Source: Nitrospira sp.
GTDB taxonomy: Bacteria; Nitrospirota; Nitrospiria; Nitrospirales; Nitrospiraceae
Direction: 5' to 3'
DNA length: 40,862 nucleotides
Assembly (NCBI GenBank): GCA_005116895.1
Contig: SWDO01000004.1
Span: 1 to 40,862 of the forward strand
Positions 17,534 to 27,724 of the stretch are shown one piece after another; position 1 is the first letter of the stretch; each line of letters begins with the position of its first letter. The notes below the pieces were generated by a model. That model was not told where the DNA came from and ran no database searches. It worked only from the letters and a program-made list of their open reading frames with translations. The position numbers and the translations under genes were made by a program.

Positions 17534-18778
17534 TCAAGCGTTCGGCGGTCCAGACCGTGGCGTCACTCGCTTAGCTTGGAGCTCCCGGGGCTCGGACGAA
17601 TGCATCTCTGGGACAAGCACGGCGAGCGCCATGACACAATTCCGCCCACCTTCCTTGGCAGCATAGAGCGCCTTGTCCGCTTGATCGATCAGCTCCAACG
17701 GCGTCCGTGCTCCAAACGCGATGGCCGACACCCCGATGCTTACCGTCAGTGTCAAGCCGGACACCATTCGAAGCCGGCTGCCCGCCTCAGTCCCAACACG
17801 TATTCGCAAACGTTCCGCCAGATCTGAAGCTTCCGTCAACGTCGTGCGAGGAAACATCAGACAGAACTCTTCTCCTCCATAGCGGCCGACCGTGTCCGTC
17901 AACCGCAACCCTGCGGAAAGACAGTTGGCGACTGCTTGGATGGCTTGATCGCCGACGGCATGTCCATATTGATCATTCACGCGCTTGAAGTGATCAATGT
18001 CGACCATCACACAACAGAGATCGCTTCCGTGCTCGCGGCTCTCCGCAAATGCTTTCTCAAACAGCGCGTAGAATGCACGACGGTTCAGACATCCGGTGAG
18101 CGGATCGCGCGAGGCCAAACGCTCCAGCTCGCCGTTTTGCCGTAAAATTTCTGTCTGTGCCGTCTCAAGATTTGCCACGGTTCGCATCAGGGCGCCGTTG
18201 ATTTCCGTGAGTTGCTGGTTCGCACGTTGGAGCTCCGCTGTGCGTTCCTCGACCTGACGACTCAACTCATGTAGCTGTCCAACAGCTTTATTCGCCAAGT
18301 CCCATTTCCAGCAGAGCGCGGTGGCGAGCTGTAAGGCTTCAATGCCGTTAAATGGCTTCTGCAGAATCAGCAATTTGTCGGTTCTCCCTATCCGTTCTCT
18401 GATTTCTTCCCAAGGCTGATCGGAATAGGCCGTGCAGATGACCACCTGCAGCCTGGCATCTGCTTTCCAGAGATGTTCGATGGTTTCCAGTCCATCCCAC
18501 CCAGGCGACATCCGCATATCGACAAAGGCGACCGCGTAAGGACGGTTCTCGCTCCTTGCGGTCTCCATTGCGGTAAGTGCCGCCTGACCTCGATCGACGT
18601 AATCCACCTCGAACGGTTCATGGGATGGGACAGGGATCGATCCCCCGAATAGCGCGGAACGCGCCAGTTCGAAGGCTTCCAATCCCGTCTCAGATTGAAG
18701 AATGCTCCGGAAGTCGTCATGGATCGATTGGTTGTCGTCCACAACGAGAATACGTCGATTGAGCCTATCCGTCGACAC
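17534..18778 (-). CDS. REC-GGDEF diguanylate cyclase
   Basis: The 414-residue protein starts at GTG 18776-18778. An atypical receiver domain (about 8-155) includes [39 protein letters not shown] with the phospho-acceptor Asp, ICTAYSD, and ILQKPF with the conserved Lys. A coiled coil (about 165-220, VEERTAELQRANQQLTEI) links it to a GGDEF domain (about 225-385) with the active-site GGEEF and DPLTGCLNRRAF. It should make cyclic di-GMP when phosphorylated. It is last in the five-gene signalling cluster, and a PilZ protein is encoded 4 kb away. An RxxD inhibitory site is not clear. Confidence 0.92.
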   Translation of the reverse strand: MSTDRLNRRILVVDDNQSIHDDFRSILQSETGLEAFELARSALFGGSIPVPSHEPFEVDYVDRGQAALTAMETARSENRPYAVAFVDMRMSPGWDGLETIEHLWKADARLQVVICTAYSDQPWEEIRERIGRTDKLLILQKPFNGIEALQLATALCWKWDLANKAVGQLHELSRQVEERTAELQRANQQLTEINGALMRTVANLETAQTEILRQNGELERLASRDPLTGCLNRRAFYALFEKAFAESREHGSDLCCVMVDIDHFKRVNDQYGHAVGDQAIQAVANCLSAGLRLTDTVGRYGGEEFCLMFPRTTLTEASDLAERLRIRVGTEAGSRLRMVSGLTLTVSIGVSAIAFGARTPLELIDQADKALYAAKEGGRNCVMALAVLVPEMHSSEPRELQAKRVTPRSGPPNA

Positions 18779-18813
18779 TCGTCACAGCTCCCCTATCCTC
18801 ACGAGGCTAGGCA

Positions 18814-20079
18814 TTAGACCACCTTCGCCAACACCGTCTGGGTGGAAGGCTTTTGGAGTTGAATCGTGCACCAAAACGTCGATCCTTGCCCAAGGACACT
18901 GTCGACACCCACGATCCCTCCCATCAGGTGCGCCAGCTGCTTGACAATGGCGAGCCCAAGTCCTGTCCCGCCATACTTGCGCGTGGTACTGCCGTCAGCC
19001 TGTGTAAACGGTGTAAAGAGCTTGGCTTGGACGGCGGGCTCGATGCCGATGCCTGTGTCCTGCACTTTCAGACACAGGGTCGTCATTCCAACGGTCTCCT
19101 CAGCCACCGCCACGTGAAGCACGATTTCTCCCTGGGTCGTAAATTTAACGGCATTGCCCAACAAGTTAGTCAAGATCTGCCGAATGCGTACCGGGTCACC
19201 GTCGTATTCCGGAAGGAGATTGTCAGCGAGCTCGACCGACAGCCTCAGCCCCTTGCTCTCAATAGGGCCGGAAAATAGTTCCAGGATATCTTTTACAAGC
19301 TGGCGAAGATCGAACGCGATGCTTTCGAGCTTGAGTTTGCCTGATTCAATCCTCGAGATATCGAGGATATCATTGATGACCTGCAGTAGAGCCATTCCGG
19401 ATTTGTGAAGCGTCTCGATATACCGGCGCTGCTTGTCGTTCAGAGGCGTCTTCAGCAGCAGTTCACTCATCCCGAGAATACCGTTCATGGGCGTGCGGAT
19501 TTCGTGGCTGACGTTGGCAAGGAATTGCGATTTCGCGACGTTGGCGGCCTCGGCCGCTTCTAACCGTTGGCGCGCCTGACGAGCCAGCTTCCACTTGGTG
19601 GTGAGGGAAGCGGCCAATTGCGAGACCTCCACACTGGAAAATGGTTTTTGCAGAATCAGGAGACGGTCGTCGCAGCCCAGTCGACGAATGATGTCGTCCC
19701 AGGAATGGTCGGTGTAGGCCGTGCAGATGACGGTCTGAATCTCGGCGTCAACCTCCCACATACGCTCGATGGTCTCCAGCCCATCCCATCCCGGAGGCAT
19801 CCGCATGTCCACAAACGCCACCGCATATGGCCGTCCTTCTCGGCGCGCCATTTCCACGAGGGCCAGCGCGGCTTGCCCCTGATCTGCATAATCCAGTTCA
19901 AACTGCACAAGAGCCTTCTGAAACGATTCGCCCCCAAATAACGACGCGCGTGCTTCATCCAGCCCCTGTGTCTCCGTTCCCGGTTGAAGAATTTTGCGAA
20001 AATCCTCGTGGATCGAGCGATTGTCATCAATGACCAAGACTCGAAGGTGCTGACGATGCTTGTCGATATCCGTATTCAT
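18814..20079 (-). CDS. REC-HisKA-HATPase hybrid histidine kinase
   Basis: The 421-residue soluble protein has the same long REC module (about 10-160: [55 protein letters not shown]). A HisKA domain ([24 protein letters not shown], about 180-205, catalytic His) and an HATPase_c domain ([39 protein letters not shown]) follow. Having REC at the N-terminus makes it a kinase switched by upstream phosphotransfer. No membrane segment is present, so it acts in the cytosol. It lies 36 bp before the REC-GGDEF start and is likely co-transcribed with it. Confidence 0.92.
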   Translation of the reverse strand: MNTDIDKHRQHLRVLVIDDNRSIHEDFRKILQPGTETQGLDEARASLFGGESFQKALVQFELDYADQGQAALALVEMARREGRPYAVAFVDMRMPPGWDGLETIERMWEVDAEIQTVICTAYTDHSWDDIIRRLGCDDRLLILQKPFSSVEVSQLAASLTTKWKLARQARQRLEAAEAANVAKSQFLANVSHEIRTPMNGILGMSELLLKTPLNDKQRRYIETLHKSGMALLQVINDILDISRIESGKLKLESIAFDLRQLVKDILELFSGPIESKGLRLSVELADNLLPEYDGDPVRIRQILTNLLGNAVKFTTQGEIVLHVAVAEETVGMTTLCLKVQDTGIGIEPAVQAKLFTPFTQADGSTTRKYGGTGLGLAIVKQLAHLMGGIVGVDSVLGQGSTFWCTIQLQKPSTQTVLAKVV

Positions 20080-20115
20080 ACAGCTCTCTCTGACTGTGCC
20101 AACCAGCGATGCCGC

Positions 20116-22005
20116 TTAGGCGGCACGGGAACCAATGGTAGGTAACCACTGGTGGACCGCCTTCTGTATCTCTTTGAGCCCCACCGGTTTTGGCAGGAAA
20201 CCGTCCATCCCTCCAGCAATACACGCAGTTTCAACAGTACTCACTGCGTAACCGGACAATGCGAGAATCGTGACGGGCCTACCGTCCCCTCTCGTAAATC
20301 CTCGACGACGGATTTCTGCTGTCGCAGTCAATCCATCCATCTCCGGCATTTCGCAGTCCATCAGGACGAGGTCGTATGGGCGCCTCTCAAGCGCCTGGAT
20401 CGCTTCTCGACCCGTACCCGCCGTATCGGCTGATTCCCCGCAGAGCTCCAGCATGCGAAGAAAGACCTCTTGGTTCGTTGGATTATCTTCAGCCAAGAGG
20501 ATACGCGCACGTGACCGTGGCTTGGAGGAATGGACGCCCGGGATCCTATCTTGGTTCCTAGTGATGAATACGTCAGACGTCGAGTGGTCATCCACCTGCT
20601 TGCGCTCTAGACCAGCTCGGTCGCTCGCGCTCACCTTCTCAAGACAGACCGTAAACCAAAACGTGGAACCGTTTCCTGGGATACTGGTGAGACCGACGTC
20701 TCCACCCATCAAGGAGACAAGTCGTTGAACAATCGCGAGGCCTAAACCTGTCCCTCCGTACCGCCTCGTCATCGACCCATCAACCTGAGCGAATGGATCG
20801 AAAATTTTCTGCTGCGCCTCCAGAGGAATACCGATTCCGGTATCGCACACCGTCATTTTGAATAAGACCTTCTCCTGTCGATCCTCGAGACGCGCAACAT
20901 GGATCAGGATGCCCCCTCGTTCCGTAAATTTCATGGCATTGCTCACGAGGTTCATCAGAATCTGCCGAAGGCGCAAGCTGTCCCCTCGCCACACAGCAGG
21001 TAACTCGGGGTCGATCTGACATTCTACACTGAGCCCCTTTCGTCGCGAGGGTTCATGGAATAGACCAGCAACGTCCTGCACGGTTGCAACCAGGTCAAAT
21101 CCCGCGATGTGGAGGTCCATCTTGTCCTCATCGATCTTGGACAAGTCGAGAATGTCGTTGATGATCTGAAGCAACTGCTCGCCGGAATGATGGATGGTTT
21201 GGACGTAATGACGCTGCCGGTCGTTCAACGAGGTTGAGAGAAGCAGCTCATTCATGCCGAGCATCGCGTTCATGGGCGTCCGGATCTCATGGCTCATACG
21301 GGCTAAGAACTGTGACTTGGCCTGATTGGCCTTATCCGCCGCCACCTTGGCCTCTTTAAGGGCCTCGACCATTTTCTGTAATTCATCGTTGCGCTGTTGG
21401 AGCTCAGCCGTCCGTGCAGCTACCTGTTGCTCGAGATGCTGGTTCGTCGCCTGGAGTTCTCGATTGCGGGCATTGACCTGTGCAACGAGATCTTCGATCT
21501 GTGACCGGATGTCCCGTCCCAACTCCCACTTCCTGGTCAGCGATGCGGCAATCTGTTGGACCTCAATGGAATCGAACGGCTTCCGAAGGATGAGCAACCG
21601 GTCGCTCATTTCGAGCCGTCCGGCAATCTCCGCCCACGAATGGTCTGAATAGGCCGTACAGATAACCACTTGAAGCCGTCCGTCCGCCTCCCAGAGCCGT
21701 TCGATGGTCTCCAAGCCGTCCCACCCCGGCGGCATCCGCATATCGACAAACGCCACCGCATACGGACGTCCTTCCCTTCGCGCCATGTCTACCAGGGCCA
21801 ACGCGGCTTGTCCTTGATCCGCATAATCCAGTTCGAACCGGTCCAGCGCTTCTACAAGTGGCGTCTCTCCGAACAGCGTCGCCCGTGCGCGATAGAGCCC
21901 CTCTTCCTCAGCTGGCGTTTCAAGGATTCTGCGAAAATCCTCATGGATCGCCCGATTGTCATCGACGACCAAGATTCGAAGGTTTTTATTGTTGGCGCCC
22001 ATCAT
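20116..22005 (-). CDS. REC-HisKA-HATPase-REC hybrid histidine kinase
   Basis: The 629-residue protein has the cluster-type REC (about 8-165), a long coiled coil (170-235, [21 protein letters not shown]) and HisKA ([24 protein letters not shown], about 235-260). HATPase_c ([26 protein letters not shown], about 345-460) and a second, ordinary receiver ([53 protein letters not shown], about 500-620) follow. It could relay phosphate from its own His to the C-terminal REC while being gated by the N-terminal REC. It is soluble and sits within the minus-strand signalling cluster. Confidence 0.92.
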   Translation of the reverse strand: MMGANNKNLRILVVDDNRAIHEDFRRILETPAEEEGLYRARATLFGETPLVEALDRFELDYADQGQAALALVDMARREGRPYAVAFVDMRMPPGWDGLETIERLWEADGRLQVVICTAYSDHSWAEIAGRLEMSDRLLILRKPFDSIEVQQIAASLTRKWELGRDIRSQIEDLVAQVNARNRELQATNQHLEQQVAARTAELQQRNDELQKMVEALKEAKVAADKANQAKSQFLARMSHEIRTPMNAMLGMNELLLSTSLNDRQRHYVQTIHHSGEQLLQIINDILDLSKIDEDKMDLHIAGFDLVATVQDVAGLFHEPSRRKGLSVECQIDPELPAVWRGDSLRLRQILMNLVSNAMKFTERGGILIHVARLEDRQEKVLFKMTVCDTGIGIPLEAQQKIFDPFAQVDGSMTRRYGGTGLGLAIVQRLVSLMGGDVGLTSIPGNGSTFWFTVCLEKVSASDRAGLERKQVDDHSTSDVFITRNQDRIPGVHSSKPRSRARILLAEDNPTNQEVFLRMLELCGESADTAGTGREAIQALERRPYDLVLMDCEMPEMDGLTATAEIRRRGFTRGDGRPVTILALSGYAVSTVETACIAGGMDGFLPKPVGLKEIQKAVHQWLPTIGSRAA

Positions 22006-22054
22006 CCGTCATGTCCTTCTGTCCGCCGAGAGGAGGAGTATCGTTACTCAGGCC

Positions 22055-22918
22055 TTAGGTCTGAGTTTCTTGTCCTCCACCCGCCATGAACACATGCATA
22101 TCATTGATGAGGGAAAGCAGATCCTGCGCGCACCGTTGGAGTGTCATCGCATGCTCACGCTGGCCGGGACTCAGAGGACTATCCAGCAAGAGACGCACTT
22201 TTCTGACGAGTTCATTCATCGGGGTTAGAATTTCATGGCTCATAATCGCGAGAAATTCTTCCTTCTGACGGAGGGTCGCCTCAAGATCGTTCCGAGAAGG
22301 AGCTGACAGTATGTCCGCAGCCCGGCTGACAATATTTGCTTGCAGACGCTCATTCGCCTCCCGCAACTCGGCTGTTCGTTGACTCACGCTGAACGCAAGA
22401 CTGTCAATCTGCAGTTTGACAGAGCGGGCCAGATTCCACTTCTTCGTCAGCGCGTTCGCGATTTGAACAACCTCGATGCTGTTGAAGGGCTTCATCAGAA
22501 TGAGCAGCTTGTCGGTGTCTCCGATACGCCGACTTACATCTTCCCATGGATGATCAGAATACGCGGAACAAATCACGATTTGAACATCAGGATCGGCATA
22601 CCACAGATGCTCGATGGTCTCGAGTCCATCCCATCCCGGCGGCATCCGCATGTCCACAAATGCCACCGCATAGGGATTCCCTCTTTGATAAGCATTCTGA
22701 GCCAGACCGAAGCCCTCACGCCCCTGGCTCGCGAAGTCCAGCTCATAGCGTATTTGTGATGGCAGGGTCGGAACCTCTCCAAACAAGGCTGCTCGAGCGT
22801 GAGCCAATGAATCGGAATCGGCCAGCGGCATCAAGATCTTACGGAAGTCTTCATGGATGTTTGCGTTATCGTCAATGACGAGAATGCGCCGATTGTCGGT
22901 AGCCAGATCGCTGTTCAT
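22055..22918 (-). CDS. REC-HisKA protein lacking an ATPase domain
   Basis: From ATG 22918 the product is 287 residues: the cluster-type REC (about 10-160), a coiled coil (about 170-205, VSQRTAELREANERLQ), then a HisKA-like helix pair containing SHEILTPMNELVRKVRLLL. It ends about 50 residues later with no HATPase_c domain. It therefore cannot phosphorylate itself. It may act as a His phosphotransfer/dimerisation partner for its neighbours. The start overlaps the upstream kinase stop by four bases (ATGA), so a longer frame to 22972 is rejected. Downstream DNA shows no missing ATPase module, so this looks like a real short form rather than a frameshift. Confidence 0.85.
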   Translation of the reverse strand: MNSDLATDNRRILVIDDNANIHEDFRKILMPLADSDSLAHARAALFGEVPTLPSQIRYELDFASQGREGFGLAQNAYQRGNPYAVAFVDMRMPPGWDGLETIEHLWYADPDVQIVICSAYSDHPWEDVSRRIGDTDKLLILMKPFNSIEVVQIANALTKKWNLARSVKLQIDSLAFSVSQRTAELREANERLQANIVSRAADILSAPSRNDLEATLRQKEEFLAIMSHEILTPMNELVRKVRLLLDSPLSPGQREHAMTLQRCAQDLLSLINDMHVFMAGGGQETQT

Positions 22919-24825
22919 GCTGCGTCTTCCACCACGACCAACGGGAGCTCCAGAGTGAACGTCGCACCACACCCCTCGCCCGCACTCTGCCCATGCAACG
23001 TTCCGCCAAGAGTTTTGGCGACGATGGCCGCGCTATGGAGCCCAAGTCCATGACCAGCCTTTCTCGTTGTAAAGCCCTGTGCAAACAGCCGGGGGAGATG
23101 CTCCGCTTTGACCCCGATGCCGGTATCGATCACCTCAAATTGAGCACATGCCTGAGCGGAAACCACTCCGATGCGCAGCGTAAGACGGCGGGGGCTCCCC
23201 GAATACTCCACCATGGCGTTCTTCGCGTTGGTGATCAGGTTGACCAATACCTGCAAGACTTGGTGTCGATCCGTCATCATCATAGGGACTGGACTGTATT
23301 CCCGTACGATTTGGATGTGGTATTTCTCCGGCTCGGGGAGCGCCATCACGACTGCCTGTTCCATGAGATCTTCAGCAGAGGCAGGTTCACGGATATTCCC
23401 TGCGCGGGCGATATCTTGCTGCGACATGATCACTTGCTTGATGTGATCGACTTTCTTTACAAGCGAGTCGAGTTCACCTTGAATCGTCTGATGGCTTCCA
23501 CTCAGAGATTCGGCCACCAACCCCAGATACGACGGGATCTGCTTTCCCTTCGGGTCTACGGTCAAAAAATCTTGCAAATTATCCTGATGCTCGTTGAACA
23601 TCGATGCGATCCGACAGACATCGCCCACCATCGGCTTTTTAAGCGTTTTGAGTAGCGTATCCGTCGACACATTAATGCTGTTGAGGACGTTCCCGACATT
23701 ATGCAGTACACTGGACGCCACATCCGCCATGCCCGCTTGGCGCGAGGCATTCATGAGTTGCTGATACAGCTTTTCCTTTTCCGCCTCAGCTTTTTTCCGT
23801 TGACCCATCTCGACGTGCAAATTCGTATTCGTGGCCTCGAGTTCCTGGTTCTTCTGTATAATTTGGACACGTGATGCTTCTAATTCACTGTTCGCGTCCT
23901 TGAGTTGAGAATTGGCTCGATCAAGTTCGGTAACGTCGTGAAACGAGACAAGCGCCCCTCTGACCGTAGACCCATCGTCCATTATCGGAACCGTATTGAC
24001 GATAAATTTTCGCTGTTCCCCATCGGAGAGATTCATAATGAGCGGGATATTGTCGAGCGAGCGCCGGTCCATAATGGCCCTGGTCCACGGATACACCATG
24101 AGCGAATCCGTTGGAGTCATCGACTTCCAGCCAAGCGTCCCGAGATCGGAGCCAATCAACGATGTCACGGGCTTATTGATGGCGCGGCTGAATGAATCAT
24201 TCGTAAGAATAATCGCGTCTCGCATGTCGATCATCACCACGCCCTGCGTCAAGGCATCGAGCGCCGCTTTCACACGTGTGGGGACAATGCCGGAGGGATC
24301 GAGCTGACGGAGCGTGCGCTTCATGAAAAAGAGGTAGCCGAAGAACCCTATCACGCTCACAAACGCAAGGAAGCGTATCCATGGATCGGAAAGAAAGCGG
24401 TCTATTCCTGAGTCTTCAGATTCACGAAACGCCAATTGGAGCACACCCCATGGTTGATCTCCTGAAAAGATCGGGACTTGAAGGGATTGAAGCGTCGATT
24501 GGGCACCCAACGGCTGAACCCAAACCTGTGCATGTGCGCCAACTTGGGCAACGATGCCACCGTCTTTTTGAAGGAGCGCCAGTGAGGAGATTTCGTGATT
24601 CCTCTTGGCTAACGTCTCCATGGCGAATTGAATTGTTTCAATCTGATTCCGCTCCGCTAATGCGGAATATTGAACAGCCAGGGCTTCGGCTAAATCGCGA
24701 CGATATTCGAAGACCTGGCGATCACGGTTGGGCACGAGATCGACAAGTGAATAGCCAGCCAACATCACGCTGATCGTCAAGCTGACCAAACCGAAACTGA
24801 TCCAGACTAAGGGGGTGACTTTCAT
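22915..24825 (-). CDS. Membrane-bound PAS-domain sensor histidine kinase
   Basis: The 636-residue protein has an N-terminal membrane helix (about 8-28) and a periplasmic sensor of about 110 residues. A second helix (about 148-166, FLAFVSVIGFFGYLFFMK), a PAS domain (about 185-305, ALTQGVVMIDMRDAIILTNDSFSRAI) and a coiled coil come next. A His-containing dimerisation helix (ADVASSVLHNVGNVLNSINV, about 370-390) and HATPase_c (VLVNLITNAKNAM, DTGIGVKAEH, GHGLGLHSAAIVAK, about 510-625) complete it. It is the only membrane-anchored member and first gene of the cluster, so it is the likely signal input for the REC proteins that follow. The ligand is unknown. Confidence 0.92.
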   Translation of the reverse strand: MKVTPLVWISFGLVSLTISVMLAGYSLVDLVPNRDRQVFEYRRDLAEALAVQYSALAERNQIETIQFAMETLAKRNHEISSLALLQKDGGIVAQVGAHAQVWVQPLGAQSTLQSLQVPIFSGDQPWGVLQLAFRESEDSGIDRFLSDPWIRFLAFVSVIGFFGYLFFMKRTLRQLDPSGIVPTRVKAALDALTQGVVMIDMRDAIILTNDSFSRAINKPVTSLIGSDLGTLGWKSMTPTDSLMVYPWTRAIMDRRSLDNIPLIMNLSDGEQRKFIVNTVPIMDDGSTVRGALVSFHDVTELDRANSQLKDANSELEASRVQIIQKNQELEATNTNLHVEMGQRKKAEAEKEKLYQQLMNASRQAGMADVASSVLHNVGNVLNSINVSTDTLLKTLKKPMVGDVCRIASMFNEHQDNLQDFLTVDPKGKQIPSYLGLVAESLSGSHQTIQGELDSLVKKVDHIKQVIMSQQDIARAGNIREPASAEDLMEQAVVMALPEPEKYHIQIVREYSPVPMMMTDRHQVLQVLVNLITNAKNAMVEYSGSPRRLTLRIGVVSAQACAQFEVIDTGIGVKAEHLPRLFAQGFTTRKAGHGLGLHSAAIVAKTLGGTLHGQSAGEGCGATFTLELPLVVVEDAA

Positions 24826-25851
24826 GACTGAGTTCCGTTCATAGGCATCGATTTCGGCTGTGTGTTCCGTGATCCGAAGAATTCAAAACTCGATCTAAAC
24901 CACAGAACTGCCTAATGTCCTGGTCCTTTTCCTCACGCATCTTGCGGTCCCACTTCCGGCGGGTGAGTAGTTCGCCCCCCAGTACAGGCAGCGGATCAAT
25001 ATGCTGCCAGGCTGGCATCGAAATGAGGAAACTCGGAGCGACTCACCACGGAGGATCCAGGCGATAAACTCAGCAGATAACGCCACCCGCCCAATGAGGT
25101 GACCCTGAGACTCTCGCTCTTGCACTCCACGCTCCAGCTTCTCAACCAGCCTTGTCAAACGCTCGGTAAGCTTGTGACCAACGGCAAAGACCATTTTCAC
25201 TGGCAGTGAAAGCGGCCAACCGATGCTATCAGTCGCTCTGAACTGACGGTATTCGCTTACTTACCTCTCGCAAACGTACGACTTGCCATCACTGCTCTTG
25301 GCGTCGAATCTTCAGTTGCTCCCATTCCCGACACATTTGTGATCGGTGCCTCCGTACTTATCGGCACAAAAGGCGGTGGTATTGAAGGCAAGGCGTTACC
25401 ACCGCCGGTCCCAGAGTTCGATCCAGATCCGGAACCTGTCCCTCCTGGACAAACACCACACACAGCCGGCATCGATCTCGGCTTGCGTAAACGTCATGAT
25501 CACCACACCGGAAGCAGTCGTCAATTCCAGTTGCCGATTGAGAGGAGAAGCTATATAAGGAACGGAACCGACTGCTTCCACCTGTTTAGAGTTGCCTGAA
25601 CACTGTCCTCGCAGCACCCGAAGCAACATTGCTGGTCTGGCGCAATTGAGCGTGCCGAATCTTCATTATCCTGATTGACTCTTTCTTAAAAAACACAGTT
25701 GTGCCTTTTTAGATACAGTTACATTGTAAAATGTGTCGTACATTATATAGAAATAACAATATCTTATATGAATAACTCGCAGGCACATGAATTGCTTTGC
25801 ATTAAAGTGAGATGATCGTGTTTAAGCATTTGTCTCTATGAGGGAGGACTT
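24826..25851 (-). other. Long intergenic stretch with doubtful ORFs
   Basis: No gene is supported across about 1 kb. A minus-strand frame at 24895-25200 (101 codons, starting MKMVFAVGHKLTERLTRLVE) and two overlapping frames at 25257-25472 and 25396-25629 do not match anything I know. The last two might be parts of one decayed gene with a Gly/Ser-rich segment, joined by a frameshift. From about 25650 the DNA turns strikingly AT-rich up to lpxC, which suggests a promoter region or foreign remnant. Confidence 0.35.
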
Positions 25852-26781
25852 GTGCGCAATCAACAAACTTTGGCATCGGCAGTAACCTGTTCTGGTGTGG
25901 GACTCCACTCTGGCCAGTCGGCGTCGATTACGCTTCGGCCTGCCCCCCCTGACACCGGAGTGGTTTTTGTCAATCGCAAGGCGAACGTTGATACGTATCT
26001 TTCAGCCTCCGTTAAGCATCGTGTCCCAACCGAGTTATGCACAGCCATCAGCGGCAATGGGTTTCAAGTTCAGACCATTGAACATCTGCTCTCAGCGCTG
26101 TCAGGCCTTCATGTCGACAATGTCTTCGTCGATGTATCGGCAAGCGAAGTTCCCGTCATGGATGGAAGCGCCGCCCCCTTTGTCCGACTGATTCAATCCG
26201 TTGGTATTGTTCCTCAGAATCGGAAGCAGCCGTTTCTTAAGATTGTGGCGCCGATCGAAGTGACCGAGGGTTCGAAGCGGGTTCGGATCGAACCGTCCCC
26301 CACCCCGAAGATCACCTACTCCATTCACTATGAACATCCCCTGATCAAAACCCAGACCTATGCCTATGATTGTTCTGCCAGCGCGTTTGAGAATGAGATC
26401 GCCGAAGCCAGGACATTTGGGTTTCTGTACGAAGTTCAAGCCCTGTGGGCTCGCGGGCTCGGCAAAGGCGGAACCCTAGACAACACCATTGTCCTGTCGG
26501 ATGACGGGGTCGTCAACGAATCCGGCCTCCGATTCGACGATGAGTTTGTGCGCCATAAGATTCTTGATCTGATCGGCGACTTTTCTCTTATGGGGATGCC
26601 CTTCATCGGTCACATCGTTGCCGACCGGTCAGGACATGCACTCCACACTCGGTTGGTTCAACAGATCCTGACTCAGCCAGAGAAGTGGGTACTCCTCAAC
26701 GCAGAACCATCAAGAGAAGGGAAGCGATCAGCCGCACACGCACTTCACCTTCATCCAGCTGTCGCACTTCAGGCTTCTTAG
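25852..26781 (+). CDS. lpxC: UDP-3-O-acyl-N-acetylglucosamine deacetylase
   Basis: The 309-residue enzyme starts at GTG 25852 behind GGGAGGAC. It contains the SGVGLHSG motif (about 14-21), TIEHLLSALSGLHVDN with a zinc-ligand His (about 75-90), and HKILDLIGDFSLMG with further zinc-ligand His/Asp residues (about 236-249), plus a later GH. LpxC catalyses the first committed step of lipid A synthesis, removing acetate from UDP-3-O-acyl-GlcNAc. The gene stands alone rather than in a division or lpx cluster, behind an AT-rich upstream region. All catalytic residues seem present. Confidence 0.95.
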   Translation: MRNQQTLASAVTCSGVGLHSGQSASITLRPAPPDTGVVFVNRKANVDTYLSASVKHRVPTELCTAISGNGFQVQTIEHLLSALSGLHVDNVFVDVSASEVPVMDGSAAPFVRLIQSVGIVPQNRKQPFLKIVAPIEVTEGSKRVRIEPSPTPKITYSIHYEHPLIKTQTYAYDCSASAFENEIAEARTFGFLYEVQALWARGLGKGGTLDNTIVLSDDGVVNESGLRFDDEFVRHKILDLIGDFSLMGMPFIGHIVADRSGHALHTRLVQQILTQPEKWVLLNAEPSREGKRSAAHALHLHPAVALQAS

Positions 26782-26864
26782 TAGTCTGCAGAGATTATAA
26801 TCAGGCTGATTGCTGATCTTCTGGCAGGACGCCATCTTTATTCCAATACATCGCAGTATGTGTA

Positions 26865-26894
26865 CGCCGGGAGTGAGTGGCCTCACCCCCGGCG
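26865..26894. terminator. Bidirectional hairpin between lpxC and the HARE-HTH gene
   Basis: A 13-bp stem with one mismatch, 26865-26877 and 26882-26894, has a 4-base loop. It sits 84 bp past the lpxC stop in a convergent intergenic region. No strong U tract is present, but the stem is GC-rich and stable. Confidence 0.55.
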
Positions 26895-27003
26895 CATCAC
26901 ATTATAGCGGGGATTACTTCTTCTTTTTCTTTGCTGCTGCTTTCTTTGTTGCCAAGAGTCTCACCCCCCTTCGCCGTATCACGTTAGGCCCGTTAACTGA
27001 TCG

Positions 27004-27525
27004 CTATACCGCCTGAATCAACATATCGTCTAACGCCTCGAACGTGTTGGGACCGACTTTCCTAAACCGCTTGTCACGCTTGAGCGACGTGGCAATCGAT
27101 GTCAGCGGCGTTTTCCCTTTGATCTGCAACCCGCCTTCAATGAGACGCTGCACCAACTCCTTCGCATGCATGGAGCGGTTTGATTCACGGAGGATCTCAT
27201 AGGCTGCTTGCGGGACGCTTTTCCCAACATACTTACTTCGGCCAAGCAAAATTTCTCGTGATTGATCGGTCACGTCCATGACCTGTGAAGGCCGAATGCC
27301 CCTGGAGTCGTCTGCGGGAATGATTTGATTGGAGAGACTGGCGAGCTTGGCCTTGTCGGCCTCGACGCGATAGAGGGTTTCAGCAAGTTCGAGATATTTC
27401 TTAATCGTCGCAATTTCGTCATCTAACCGACGACGCTTCTTCTCCAAGTCCTGGAACCGACTCTTGTAGGCGTTAATCCGTTGATCTAGCCCAACGAGAA
27501 TGTCCCTTAATTCCTCCACAAGCAC
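27004..27525 (-). CDS. Coiled-coil / HARE-HTH domain protein
   Basis: The 173-residue product starts with GTG (27523-27525, or the GTG at 27517-27519, better spaced from GAGGGG). Its N-terminal half is a coiled coil (about 1-60, with EKKRRRLDDEIATIKKYLELAETL). The C-terminal half is a HARE-HTH winged helix (about 100-165, VPQAAYEILRESNRSMHAKELVQRL, TSIATSLKRDKRF...FEAL). HARE-HTH domains occur in restriction enzymes, RNA polymerase delta and chromatin proteins and are thought to read DNA modification. It stops at TAG 27004. The same frame then continues for 29 codons into a lysine-rich end before TAA 26914. A palindrome AAGCATGCTT lies just upstream. Confidence 0.8.
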   Translation of the reverse strand: MLVEELRDILVGLDQRINAYKSRFQDLEKKRRRLDDEIATIKKYLELAETLYRVEADKAKLASLSNQIIPADDSRGIRPSQVMDVTDQSREILLGRSKYVGKSVPQAAYEILRESNRSMHAKELVQRLIEGGLQIKGKTPLTSIATSLKRDKRFRKVGPNTFEALDDMLIQAV

Positions 27526-27707
27526 CCCTCGTAAAGCATGCTTGCTTTATAGCATTGCTTCTAATCTCTGTCAAGTTTCTTGATTCAAATAATATGTTCG
27601 CTCAATAAACATACTCTTGCGCTCATGTAATCCTTGCCTGTGCATTATAGGAAAGGCTTGTTTCTGTGAAAAGCACCGTTATCCGCTCGATTCCATGCAG
27701 GGCATGC

Positions 27708-27713
27708 TACAAT
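27708..27713 (+). promoter_or_regulatory. Extended -10 for the inositol monophosphatase gene
   Basis: TGCTACAAT (27705-27713) ends 11 bases before the ATG at 27725. No ribosome site lies between, so a leaderless or near-leaderless transcript is likely. Confidence 0.4.
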
Positions 27714-27724
27714 CCGGCGTGCCG

